NCBI RefSeq assembly: GCF_040712315.1
Contig: NC_134016.1
Coordinates: 24,500,390 to 24,564,389 of the forward strand
Length of the DNA stretch: 64,000 bases
Reading direction: 5' to 3'
Source of the DNA: Castanea sativa
Lineage: Eukaryota; Streptophyta; Magnoliopsida; Fagales; Fagaceae
In this document: positions 1 through 11,029 of the stretch, piece after piece
Position numbering within the stretch: position 1 is the first letter of the stretch
Layout of the letters: the number at the start of each line of letters is the position of its first letter
Made by a program: the position numbers and the translations under genes
The notes under the pieces: generated by a model
What the model was told of the DNA's origin: nothing
The model's input: only the letters and a program-made list of their open reading frames with translations
The model's database searches: none

Positions 1-90
1 TCGATGACAGCCTCCTAGGAACCATAGAAACCAGTCTTAGTAACGGACCCATCCATTTTAACTGTTTCCCGCATTTTAGCATCTTTCTCC

Positions 91-3000
91 ATGACAAGAC
101 AGCTTATCAAAGCTCTCACACTCAATATCAAGACCCATGGAACCCTTATGACACAGGGAACCAGTCAGATTGCCTTGATATACAGAGTTTACTACAAGTG
201 CATGAGAACGAACATGAATGTTGGAGCACTTGATAGGAGACAGAAGGGTGAGACAACCCTTATCCAGACCACTGACCCTAGCGCCAAGATTAGGATTCCT
301 AGAACCCTTAAATGGTCTGAAATCACTTTCCCAGCCAACTGGACTTTAGAGAATGAGAACCATACTCTACAGATCCAAAACCCAGCCCAAAATCCAGATC
401 TAGAATTTGTCCAACAACTAGCCGACGGCACGGTTAGGTTAAGTTTCGACAGAACTAGGCTTAGCACTCCTTTAGACTATGAGTATAGGCAACCTCTGGA
501 CACATCCCGGTTTAGATCTCCAATCAATCTACAGCAGCCCCATAGGCAGTCACCTATCTACCTTAGAGATAGACCTGCATCCCAGTGTAGCTCAACCAGA
601 CCTCTAGGATCACCTTTCCCAAGGTCTAGAAGAGATTTAGGTGTTCAGCTTCAGGGAGTTAGAACCAATTCCCAACTCACCACACCTTGCTACACAGCCA
701 AACAGGATTCGATTGTCAATGAGGAAGACGATCGTGAGCAATCCCCCCCATCCCCATCTGGAACTGATATGGAACAGCCTCCAGATCAGCAAGAGGAATC
801 TCTGAACATTTTGGTCCTAAATAGAGAATTCGCCCCTGACCTAGAAGAATTAGGTAAGGAGTTTAGTTCTGAGGAAAACAGAACTAAAAAAGAAGCCTAC
901 AAAGCCAATTATACCAGAGATCAAAAAGAAAAAGTATTTGAAGCATGGACGGCATTCATGAGGGAGATATCCCGTAATGTCCCCTTTTTCATGTACTTCG
1001 AAAGGTATTTTGGCCAGCACAAGCAGTTTTATGTCCTTACCAGAGCTTGGACCATAGAAGGACCCAATGCAACCAAGGAAATTGTTAGGTCTAGCCATCC
1101 ACCCCTAGAAGCCATAACCTTCAACCATCGCAGGACGGAGATAATAGCCTCTCCCTTCAAAGCCACCACAGATAGACATCAGCCTGTTGACAAGGTTATT
1201 GAGCAAAACAACTATACCAACCAGTGTCTAAATGTCATAGGAAAACAACTTGACAGAATAGAAGATAGGATCGAAAACAAAGTTATCCTCCAGCCAGGAA
1301 ACTCTAGTAAGCCGGTCCAAGCTTTAGAAAAGCCTCTAGTCAAGTTACCCACTACTAGACACATCAGCCTTAGTCATCCTAAGGATAAGACAGCCTTAGA
1401 GATTGTCACCCAGAAGCTAGATGAACTTGTGAAGAAGGAACCTTCATCAGTTAATGTTCTAGACATCCAATCAGCCTCTAGCAGTTCTAGCCAAACCTCT
1501 GACCAGGAGTTTGAACAATTAGAAAACCAGTTTCAGGATTTAGAGGTAAAACGGCTTTACCATCAAGATCCAACCAGCTCAGCCAAGAATTGGTACCCTA
1601 GACCATCACCCCCTGACCTCCGGTATGAGGAACGGAATGTTAGTGGCCAATTTTCAGTATCATCTGGTAGACTCTATGAATGGAACATAGATGGTTTATC
1701 AGAACAGGAAATCCTAAACAAAATCCAGCATATGACTATGGTAGCCAACAACTACCTGGACGAAGGCAGTCCCCATAAAGAAGTCATTGAGATGATGGCA
1801 TTAGGATTTACAGGCAAACTCCAGCAATGGTGGAACAATTGCCTTACTGAAGTGTCTAAAGAGGACATCGAGTACGCCATCCAGAAAGATGAGGAAGGAA
1901 ACCCCATCATCAATGAAATTGAACAAGGAATTCCTGATGGAGTCAATACCCTGATTTATACAATCATGAAGCACTTCATAGGAAAACCTAGCAATATCAC
2001 AGCTAGGATTTATGAGCAGCTGAGTAACCTTAGGTGTAAAACCCTAGGAGATTACAAGTGGTATGAAGACGTCTTTACCACTAGGGTCATGCACAGAAGA
2101 GATTGTAATTCTCCATTTTGGAAGGAGAAATTTATTAATGGTTTACCAACTCTCTTCAGCCAGAAGGTCAAGGAAACCCTTTGCAGCCCCTTAGGTGTTA
2201 TAGACTATGATAACCTAACCTATGGAGACATCTCTAGCACCATTCGAAGTGAAGGAATGAAGATGTGCAGGGATCTCAAAATCCAAAGCCATATCAACAA
2301 GAACAAAGCCAAGTACGAAATAGGACATTTCTGTACACAGTATGGCTTACCCTTAGTCAAACCTTCCAAGAGGAAATCCAAGCACAAAGGAAAGGAATCC
2401 TTTGAGAAATCCTATAGGAAGAAAGCACCCAAGTATTATAGAAAACAGAAGTACAAGACTGATGATTTCTATAAGAAAGGAAAATCCAAGGAACCCATTC
2501 CACAAGCATCAGGCAAATGCTACAACTGTGGAAAGAAAGGCCATTTCAAGAATGAGTGTAGAGCTAAGGCCAAATCCCTTATCAATACCCTCATTAGTGA
2601 CCAACCCAGCAAAATTGAGATCTTCAAGTTACTTGAACTTGACCGCTCAGACAGCGAGTCCTTCAGCAGTGCTAGCGACAGTGAGCTTAGGCAGATATAC
2701 AGGTCATCCTCTGATTCCTCTAGTACAAACACCTCTAGTGGCCCGGATGAACCTACACCATGCAAAGATGGTTGTTGTAGGAACAAAACCATCAATGTGT
2801 TGAATAGGCAAGAAGAGCTTCTTTTAGACCTCATAGAGGCTATAGAAGATCCTGTCATCAAAGCTCAAAAGCTTACCCTTTTCCATCGGACCTTAGTAAA
2901 GGAAACCAGCAAGCCTGCCCTTAAGATCCAGCAACCCAAGGTAGATTTAGAGCAAATCTACAATAGGTTTACCCAGTCCAAGAAGGAAGTTACAGTCAAC

Positions 3001-3933
3001 GACCTTCAAAGGGAAATTAAGGAAACCAAATCAGAAGTTAGAACCCTAAAGCAAGAATTAACCATTCTTAGGGTAGATTATGATCTCCTTAATAGAAGAA
3101 TTCAACTTTTGGAAAACTCTTCTCATCAAAGCAATGAGGAAAATCCCTCAGATGAAGAAGATGATCAAACAGTTAACCCTACAGCTGACCTTGTCCAGGA
3201 ACCTAGCAAAGAGTTGTTTGTTGACACCATCAGCAGGATTAACTTCCATAAATGGCATTCCAAAGTCAGGATTGTCATCAGCAAAGATTTTGAATTTGGG
3301 GTCATAGCCTTAATTGATTCAAGTGCTGATCTTAATTGCATTCAAGAAGGAATCATTCCCTCCAGATACTTCAAAAAGTCTAAGGAGAGATTAACATCCG
3401 CAAGTGGCGGAAGAATGCAAATTGATTTCAATATCCCACAAGCTGAGGTTTGCCAAGGCGGCATATCCTTTATGACAAAATTTGTCCTTGTCAAGAACAT
3501 GACAGATAGAGTCATCCTAGGAAACCCTTTCTTGTGTTTATTGTATCCTTTCATCACAGACACTGAAGGAATCACAGCCCATCCTTTTGGTCAGTCTGTC
3601 AAATTTGAGTTTATGAGAAGCCCAGAACCTTGGGAAGTTTGCTCCCTCCAGAAAGCTTCTATATCAAAAACTCTCAGTACTATCACCATCCTTCCATCTC
3701 ATAATCGAGACCAGCAACTTGATTCAGCCAAAACAATTGATTATCCCTTTGACTCCAATCAATTGTCATCATACATTCATCATGAAAATATTTGCATCTC
3801 TGCATCCATCAGTTTTGAAAGTAAAAAGGTTTTTAATGATTATTTGAAAATCTCAAATGTTCCAAACCTTTCTTCGCAGGATAAAGAGAAAGCAATATTT
3901 AATACCACTAGTAAGTGGACGATGACTTCTTAA
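91..3933 (+). pseudogene. Caulimovirid polyprotein ORF: movement protein C-part, coat/gag, zinc knuckle, protease-like domain (disabled)
   Basis: The open frame has 1280 codons. Residues ~10-110 resemble the C-terminal half of a 30K-superfamily movement protein (LTLNIKTHG, YRVYYK, then TTDPSAKIRIPR and LADGTVRLSF). Residues ~225-500 are acidic and low-complexity. Residues ~525-720 resemble a coat/gag core with a QQWWNN motif. A CCHC zinc knuckle (C810-X2-C813-X4-H818-X4-C823) follows a Lys/Arg-rich stretch. Residues ~990-1040 look coiled-coil. A retroviral-type aspartic protease region starts near D1076, but its active-site triad reads D-S-S instead of D-S/T-G, so it is probably dead. The ATG at 91 is not the real start: the upstream part of the movement domain continues in frame 3 from the window edge to about 90-110, so an indel has split the reading frame there. 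No reverse transcriptase motif is found before the stop at 3931-3933. Confidence 0.75.
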
Positions 3934-5289
3934 GCAGAGAAGAAGGGCAAGGGGAAAGTACCCGTAAGGGACTATCCTCAAGACAAAAGACTACCAGCGG
4001 GACAGTCTTTTGTAAAGCATGAAGGCGCTTCCTCTACAAGCCATAGAGGAGCAACATCCCTTCAGGAATTTGTCCCTCCAACGGTGACATATTCCAATGG
4101 TGATATGGCTATTGTTTTACAGGAAGTTTTATCCAGGGCTTTACAGTTCAATAATGGAACATACACAGACCTACCCTACACCATTAAATGCCTCCTTGAT
4201 AACCTTCACTTTGCCTACACCAGAAATAACCAAGATCTATTCCTCAAAACCCTCAGGGCACTAGAAATCCATTTAGTAAACCTTGAAGCCAGGAATGAAA
4301 TCTTAACTAGTCAACTCTCTGGCAAAGAGGATGTCCGTTCAATGGACAAAATGACTATCATGGGCACTGACTATGCTAAGCTCAGTCTTAAGACTAGAGC
4401 ATCTCTTAGAAGTGCCGTTGCCAACTTGCCATCAGATTTACAAACTCGTATTCTGAGAAGCAAGGCCATGAAAGAAAGTCTGAATATTTGGTATGAGCAT
4501 TTCAAAATGCTAGTCACAACTACTATTCCTAATCCAGATGATTCAGATGATATGGATAACATCCTAGTGCAAGCTGCATGGGAAGAATACTTTGGAAGCA
4601 GCTCCAGGGTATATGAAAATAAGCATCCCTTCCCAGGACTTTTGGTCAATTATGAAGACGGATCAGATGAAGAAGAAAGAGATCCGGATTGGCTCTCCCA
4701 GATGTTTGAGTCCGGTTTCATCAGACTTATCAAACTTACAAGCCATAACCAAATTAGCCAGCTTCCCGAGATCATCCAAGATGCCGTTCGGCAAGTCAAC
4801 AGCCCCTTTGTTTCTATCAGATGTTGGAGTACTTTACCAGAATGGGACAAAAACAATTGGATGGAAGTTCATCCTTCAAAGCATCTTGTCCTCATTAATG
4901 GTTTCTCTTATCAGGGCCCATGGTATGAAGGAGACACATATATTTCATACAAATACCCTAATGCTCTAGCAGAACGCTGGAGGAATTACTTCAACAACCA
5001 AATCATTGATATCAGCCAAGAACTTTGGAAAGATTACCATTTCATAGGCTCTACGGACAGGATCTATGTTTTTGGGAGACGACCATATGGCTCCGCCATT
5101 AGGAATCTTAAAAAGCTTGGTCCTGATAGTCCCAGAGAATTTCTTACAGGGAAAAAGCCTGTCCATGAACCACTTCTCTACTGTGGACTCTGCAACACCT
5201 ATGCCAGGTATCACGAGCACGATTGCGATAACGATTCCCCGTGGGATCCTTATGATGGATATCCATCAGATGCTCCTGATACCGATTAA
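3934..5289 (+). pseudogene. Caulimovirid second ORF, unknown function, in frame with the upstream polyprotein
   Basis: The first ATG is at 4084 and gives 401 residues, but the same frame is already open from 3934, directly after the TAA that ends the upstream polyprotein, so only one stop codon separates them. The protein has an acidic middle (DDSDDMDN, DGSDEEERD), a tryptophan/tyrosine-rich C-terminal half, and a Cys/His cluster near the end (CGLCNTY followed by HEHDC), which could bind metal. I recognise no enzyme motif. An ORF of unknown function downstream of the polyprotein is a described feature of florendoviruses. Here it follows the protease region directly, without reverse transcriptase. 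Because the host copy is old and linked to a broken polyprotein, it is probably not expressed as a viral product. Confidence 0.6.
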
Positions 5290-5812
5290 AGCATCCTGAC
5301 TCAAGCAACTCAGGATAAGATCACAGTCAAGTTACTATTCAAAATCAGCACCAGCCACTGATAAGAACAGTACCTGCATCATGAACAGTACCAGCACCCA
5401 GTCGGATTCCCCGACAGGTTACTATTTCAACAGTGACCGAATCCAGAAAAGCAAGGGGACAAATCACTGCAGCATGAACAGTGAAAGTTTTACTGTTCAC
5501 AGACACAATCATCTAGAGTTACTGTTGCTTTCGGTGGAATCAACTTTCACCTAAGTAAAAGCAATTTACTCTCCGTGATTTCAGCAATCTCCATCCAGCA
5601 TCCAAGGCCTCCTCCAGCCTATTTAAGGAAGCCAAGACTCCAGTCTTCAGCAGGTCCAATTTTGTGAGAAAACAAGGTTCAGTCTTGAGAGCAACTCCAA
5701 AATTCCCTCCTCTTCTAGCCAAGAGTTTAATTTTCAGTTGTAATCCAGTGACTCAGTCATAATACCTTAGTCGGTATTAGTCATTGTAATCAAATAGCCT
5801 CAGTCGGCTTTC

Positions 5813-5815
<3 letters not shown>
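5290..5815 (+). promoter_or_regulatory. Pararetroviral 3' non-coding region with TATA-like box
   Basis: No ORF is present. A TATA-like box in the context CTATTTAAGGAAG lies at 5619-5631, resembling the pregenomic RNA promoter context of caulimovirids. Upstream are several copies of ACAGTACC and AACAGTGA-like words, and downstream TCAGTCGG/TTAGTCGGT repeats up to the (TA)n tract. Promoter activity is an inference from position and the TATA context. Confidence 0.45.

Positions 5816-5868
<53 letters not shown>
5816..5868. repeat. (TA)n microsatellite at the pararetrovirus junction
   Basis: This is an uninterrupted TA dinucleotide tract of about 53 bp. It marks the right edge of the integrated caulimovirid. 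Joining of endogenous florendovirus loci to TA repeats is a reported property of this group. Confidence 0.95.
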
Positions 5869-5870
<2 letters not shown>

Positions 5871-6205
5871 AGAATCCAATGGGGTTCTATTGAAACAATA
5901 AATTTTGGTTTAGCTGAGAGATAAAATGAAAAGAAGCCGACTTTATAATCTTAAATTTACAAGTTCTGGGATATATTGTATCTTAATAATTAACAAAGTT
6001 ATTATAAAGCAGCTGATGTAACTGTACTGTGGGGGGGGGGGGTGCTGTAGAGGTGATATTGAGTTCTCCAGGCACTATCAAGATCCTTGGGTGATTATTG
6101 CCTGAAGGAATATGGGGTTACTTCTGTGCTAGATGTGACATAAAGGAACATGACTAGCAGAGATAAATTGGTTATATTGGCAACAAATGGGGTATGCATT
6201 TTCTT
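5869..6205. other. Unassigned sequence between pararetrovirus and LTR element
   Basis: AT-rich sequence with an 11-base G run near 6031. No gene or terminal repeat was found. The last five bases, TTCTT, are the left target-site duplication of the LTR retrotransposon. Confidence 0.6.
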
Positions 6206-6521
6206 TGTTTGAGATATATTAGACATATTAGCCCAACGTAATAGGCTCAAGCCCAATCCTACTTGTACTAGTAGTCTAGGGTTTAGTCGCCTATATATAT
6301 TCATGTTAGGGTTCATTGTAACACAAGTTATTTGTACTACACGCTTATACAATAAAGATGTAACCCTTAAGGGATTCCTCCGTGGATGTAGGTCGACAAG
6401 GTTGAACCACGTAACCCTCGTGTTCTTGATGTTCCTATTCTATGCTTCCCCTTCCGCATCCACTCTAGCATATATAATATGGTATAACACGTTGCGTTGC
6501 TAATAATAATGTTATTTTACA
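6206..6521 (+). repeat. Left LTR
   Basis: Starts TGTTTGAGATATATTAG and ends GTTATTTTACA. It is followed immediately by the tRNA primer-binding site, which sets the orientation as +. Confidence 0.9.
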
Positions 6522-7481
6522 TGGTATCAGAGCCAAATTTCGCTCTTGGCATTAAACAAACATCTCTAGCATGCAAAGAAGATTCTCACGTGCACACCAC
6601 CATCAGAAGTCACACATGCTTGTCTGCTGAATCTAGACTCCATGGCATCTTGCAGCCGCCATGGCTCACTGCTGTGTCCAAATCCTCGAGCCCAAGCAAT
6701 CTGTGCCTCTCCCTATCAGATCTGTGCACATCAAGCCTTCGCTTGACGAAACCAACCAGACAGACGTTCTCTACGGCCTCTCGCACGTGCTGCCACACTC
6801 CGGCAGAGTCTCCGGCTCATTCTCCCACGCGCCGCCACGATTTCCTCATGTGTACCTCATCCATCGGCCATACACGCTAACCTATCGGTGTTATCGTCCG
6901 CCGATCTATGAAGCACAAAGTAACCGATCCTCATCCGAGTCAACATGCGCTCTCACGCGCATCCTGGATTCTCGTTGTCATACCCATGCGCCGGTGAACG
7001 CCGTCACTTGCCATCAGGCGCCGAAGAACCCCTGTTGACGTCACCCTATGACGTCATTGTTACACCTCAGCAGCCACGCAAGTACGTCCACATCAACCCT
7101 AGCTATGTCATCAGCCACGCAGCTCGCCACGTCAGCAGTGTCGCCTCACACAACTGACCGTTGATTCGGACCGACCCGACTCGAACCATCCGGATCTGAC
7201 CCGTGTGTAGCTGGCCGTTGATTTTGACCTTTTGGGTTTGACTTTTGCGTTGACCATTGACCAAAAGTCAAAATTTCCGAAAGGGTCTATCTTGCTCAGT
7301 TTTTCGCTTAGATTCCAATTTTGGACTCCGTTTCTTCATTTAGAACTCCAAAATCGGTTAATTGGCATATTCTTCATTGTGGTTTCTTCAAACACATTCT
7401 TCAAGGCATCTCCAAGGGATCTTCTCATGCTTATCCAACCTCAAGCCTTCATTAAGCTTCCGCCTTAAGTTTGAGGAAGGG

Positions 7482-7795
7482 TGTTAGAGATATATTAGAC
7501 ATATTAGCCCAATATAATAGGCCCAAGCCCAATCCTGCTTGTACTAATAATCTAGGGTTTAGTCGCCTATATATACTCATGTTAGGGTTCATTGTAACGC
7601 AGGTTATTGTACTACACTCTTATACAATAAAGATGTAACCTTTAAGGGATTCCTCAGTAGATGTAGGCCGACAAGGCTGAACCACGTAACCCCGTGTTCT
7701 TGATGTTCCTATTCTATGCTTTCCTTTCCGCATCCACTCTAGCATATACAATATGGTATAACACGTTGCGTTGCTAATAATAATGTTATTTAACA
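7482..7795 (+). repeat. Right LTR
   Basis: Starts TGTTAGAGATATATTAG and ends GTTATTTAACA, co-linear with the left LTR with scattered substitutions and small indels. TTCTT follows as the target duplication. Confidence 0.9.
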
Positions 7796-7800
7796 TTCTT

Positions 7801-8960
7801 GTTGATGGTTCCAACTCTCTTTTCCTCTCTTTAGGCAAGGACCTTCCAACTTTCTCTTAAGCACACAATGGCTCACTTTTTTCCCCCTCTTATTCGCAAC
7901 TCATTATATTTTCCATTGTTATTGTGAGTAGATATTTTAGAATGACGAAATACTCAGTTGTCAGATATAGAGCTAGTGAGTAGTAAGCAAGTTCTAAATA
8001 TGTCAATCAAACTTATATTTTTTGTGAATTATATTGTATTAATTTTAGTCTTTAATATATTAACATATTTATGTATAAATCTAGCCCTAGTTAATTAAGA
8101 GAAGTGCTACATCTACAATATTTTCACAACAAATCATAAGTGATAAGTTGTAATTAGTTATAATTTGAATTTACAACTTAAATTAGTTTTTGCCCACCTA
8201 TAATAACCGATAACAGCTTACCGCTGAAAACTTGTTGTGAAAATGTAGTAGATATAATATTTCTCGTTAATTAATTTTGTTAATATTTTTATTAATATAT
8301 TTATTTTTTGGTATATTTTATGGTTTTGATAACTATGCTACTAGAAGGTTTATTTCTTCTTCTTTTTAGACGTCAAGAACGTGACAACGTTTATCATGCG
8401 GGTACACCATTATTTTTTCTTTCATTTAATTTTTCCTTTTGCAGATTCTTTGAAATTGGGTTATTTCAGATTAATTAATATGTTCGCTTCGACATTTATG
8501 TTACTATTTGAAAGAGCAAAAAAGGGAATAGAAAAGGTTCATAAAGAATATCATTTTTAATTTAATATGGATAAAAAAAAAGTGGTGTTTTTTTTAGAAC
8601 TCTTAACTACACGTGGGTAAGAAACATTTTAATTGGAATGAATGGGTTGAAGAGTGGATAGATTATACCACAAATTGTGTTTGTAATATAACTATATATA
8701 TATATATTGAATTTTCGTAGGTGTCATATATTGACTAGTGTGTGATATATTTTATGGATATTTAATAAAAATAAAAAATAATGAAAAGTGGATTTCTAGT
8801 GTAATTAATTAATATCATCATCTTTCCTCTTGGGCATTGCAATGTATGGAGGTGGTGGGCTGTTCTTCTTCAATCAAATGGTGGAATGAAGATAGGATCG
8901 ACGTTGATTAGATTACTGAAACTGTGAATGAAAAAGATGAGTGCCAATGCCATGTTAATT
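7801..8960. other. AT-rich intergenic sequence, no feature seen
   Basis: No long ORF, no recognisable RNA gene and no paired terminal repeats were found. A short (TA)n run lies near 8692. Confidence 0.6.
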
Positions 8961-8968
8961 GACTTGAG

Positions 8969-10297
8969 CACTGTTTTAAAAACCGGACTAGACCGGCCGG
9001 TTCAATTGGGAACCGAACCTTAATTCGGTCCGGTTATTAGTTAAAACTGGAAATGAAGGAAAAATTGGGAAACAGTGCAAACCACCTGTTCAACCGGCAT
9101 AACCGGAAATCGGTGCGGTTAAACTGGTTTTAGCACTTTTTCATAAATACTTCAACTGTTGTGTTTTTAACCTTAAAAAAAAATTAAAAATTAAAAAGAG
9201 AGATCTTGTTTCAAATTTAAGAAGAGAGGTTTTGATTTTGAAAATGCTATCTCAAGTATGAAGTGGTGAAATCTAAGACACCCACAGTGACCCAAAAACA
9301 TCAGATTTACTTTACTTACCTTTTGCTCTAAAAAAAAAAAAAAATCAGATTTCCTATATTTTTGTTGAGGAAGAACCAAATAAGCCCAAAGATAAGCAAA
9401 TTTGTAATGATCCGATGCTTCAATTGAGGCTTTTTTTGGCTGCTCTTGCCTCTTGCACATGCTCATTTCAAGAGAGAGAGAGAGAGAGAGAGAGTTTTGA
9501 AGAAAGAGATATGAAAAGAAAAATGTGATCAATGTGTGAGAACACTTCAGCAGCACTGATAGAGTTTGAGATACATAAGGTTAAACTTAGTGTTGTTGGA
9601 ACTTGAACCAAACATGTGGCAGTGGTTTGAAATTTGAATAGATTTCAAAATGTGTGGTAGACCTTCTTTTTTTTTTTTTTTTTGAGCTAGCTTGTGGCAG
9701 TGGTTTGAATAGATTTCAAACTTAGTTTTTTTTTTTTTTGAATATTAGGACCTGTTTGGCTTTTAAGTTCAAACTCACATTTTTATATTTTAAACAACAT
9801 TACACACTTTTTCACCTACATGTATTTCAAAAAAATACAAAAATCTTATCTCAAACTACAAAAATCTCATCTCAAACTATTATACCAAACACCCCTTAAG
9901 TATTAACGTGTAAAATGTGTGGAGGGAAAAAAAATATCAAGTGGGCAATGATATTACTACCCATTGGTGCATTTACTTTTTGTTATTTGAAAGGTTAAAA
10001 ATTAACTAAAATATTTTATGGTGGGTTGTGGGTGCTTGTATATTGGTATATGTTTTTTTGTTTTTGTTTTGGTTGAATTGTGTTAAGTGGTGTCTAAAAG
10101 TTGGTAAGTTAAAGTTTAATGTTGATTATTATATAATTTTTTAGTTAAAATGACTAGGTATAAAATTATTTTTATGATTATTAATTAAATTATTTAAGAC
10201 GTCACCGTTCAACCATCAGTCGGACCTCGGTCCAACTAGAAAACTGGTAATCAGTCCATTTTCCAATTCTTTCACCGTATTGATTTTTAAAACCATG
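8969..10297. mobile_element. hAT-like non-autonomous transposon with 8-bp TSD
   Basis: The ends are CACTGTTTTAAAAA on the left and the reverse complement of CATGGTTTTAAAAA on the right. The flanking 8-bp duplication GACTTGAG is perfect (8961-8968 and 10298-10305). An 8-bp duplication with CA-starting inverted ends is typical of the hAT superfamily. Both sub-terminal regions are rich in ACCGG/CCGGTT words (left 8984-9120; related GTCGGACC words on the right). No transposase ORF is present, so it needs factors in trans. A Tourist-like MITE (9748-9895) is nested inside. Confidence 0.8.
9748..9895. mobile_element. Tourist-like MITE nested in the hAT-like element
   Basis: 148 bp with ends GGACCTGTTTGGC and, on the other strand, GGGGTGTTTGGTA, flanked by TTA on both sides (9745-9747 and 9896-9898). 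A 3-bp TTA duplication and a GTTTGG-type terminus are typical of PIF/Harbinger-derived Tourist elements. Confidence 0.7.
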
Positions 10298-10336
10298 GAC
10301 TTGAGGCTAACGTTTTTTTTTATTTTTTTTGACTTA

Positions 10337-10614
10337 GTGACTATTTGGATCCACATTTGCGGTTGTCTTTCTCTTCTTTGCATGTTTTCAGTTTTTTTTT
10401 TCTCTAGCGCGTATGAACAGTAACCGCACTGTTCATGCACATGGATTCATTGTGCAGAGACAAAGTGCACTGTTCAACACTGTTCATGGGACCTACAAGC
10501 ACTTTATTAAGAAAAAATATTAAAAATAGGTCCCACGATACTCTTCACACATTTAAAAAATATTTTGCTACAGTGTTTTCAGTTTTCAGCAATAAGTTTT
10601 ATCCAAACGGACCC
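10337..10614. mobile_element. Tourist-like MITE (family A)
   Basis: 278 bp with ends GTGACTATTTGGAT and, on the other strand, GGGTCCGTTTGGAT, flanked by TTA (10334-10336 and 10615-10617). The interior holds the family hallmark words CACTGTTCATG, GGGACC and CTACAGTGTTTTCAG. It shares these with the copies at 62500-62771, 54750-55689 and 11729-13900. Confidence 0.8.
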
Positions 10615-10617
10615 TTA

Positions 10618-10978
10618 GAAAGGTAAACAGGCTAATGTTAAAATATTAGGTATTTAAACCAAACAAACGAACGTGTCACATATTTTTTTTTTGAGCAAAA
10701 CATGTCAGTCAAGGGCTACACAACGATGGTACTTATTCTCTTTTTTATTTTATTATTTTTTTTTTTGCTAAATGAAAAAGGGGGTCTCGGGTGTGGGTTC
10801 ATCGACCTCACGCCATATGACGACAACGAGTAATATCACGTGTATCACACGAGCTTTACTGGAACTATCGCTTGAACTGCTTCTCTCTAGGTGTAGGACG
10901 AGGACTCCTACTATCAACCCACACCCCGTGTGGTGATTCTCTTTTTTATTAGGCAAAAAAAAATGCAGAAAACTAACC

Positions 10979-11029
<51 letters not shown>

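Larger units (their letters stand above)
1..5868 (+). mobile_element. Endogenous caulimovirid (florendovirus-like), RT/RNase H missing, cut by window edge
   Basis: The order is movement protein, coat/gag region with zinc knuckle, aspartic protease, a second ORF, then a non-coding stretch with a TATA-like box, ending at a (TA)n tract. This is the order of a plant pararetrovirus integrated in a nuclear genome. The movement protein together with a CCHC coat protein separates it from ordinary Ty3 elements. The two-ORF layout and the TA-repeat junction match what is known of endogenous florendoviruses, so genus assignment is an inference (about 0.6). The reverse transcriptase and RNase H expected after the protease are absent. 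The 5' part lies outside the window. The copy is broken: frameshift in the movement region, altered protease site and an in-frame stop. Confidence 0.75.
6206..7795 (+). mobile_element. Small non-autonomous LTR retrotransposon, complete
   Basis: Two near-identical LTRs (6206-6521 and 7482-7795, both TG...CA) flank a 960-bp interior, and the whole is bounded by a 5-bp duplication TTCTT (6201-6205 and 7796-7800). The primer-binding site TGGTATCAGAGCC starts directly after the left LTR at 6522 and matches the 3' end of initiator methionine tRNA. A polypurine tract GAGGAAGGG precedes the right LTR at 7473-7481. Each LTR contains a TATA-like CCTATATATA and an AATAAA. The interior is GC-rich and carries short overlapping ORFs (for example 6661-7038) with no gag or pol motif. 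It therefore depends on proteins from another element, like TRIM/SMART-type elements. It is a recent or well-preserved insertion. Confidence 0.9.

Noticed and set aside
6497..7157. Overlapping ORFs in the interior of the LTR element
   Set aside because: Three frames are open at once in GC-rich sequence, with no gag, pol or host domain. Kept as element interior, not as genes.
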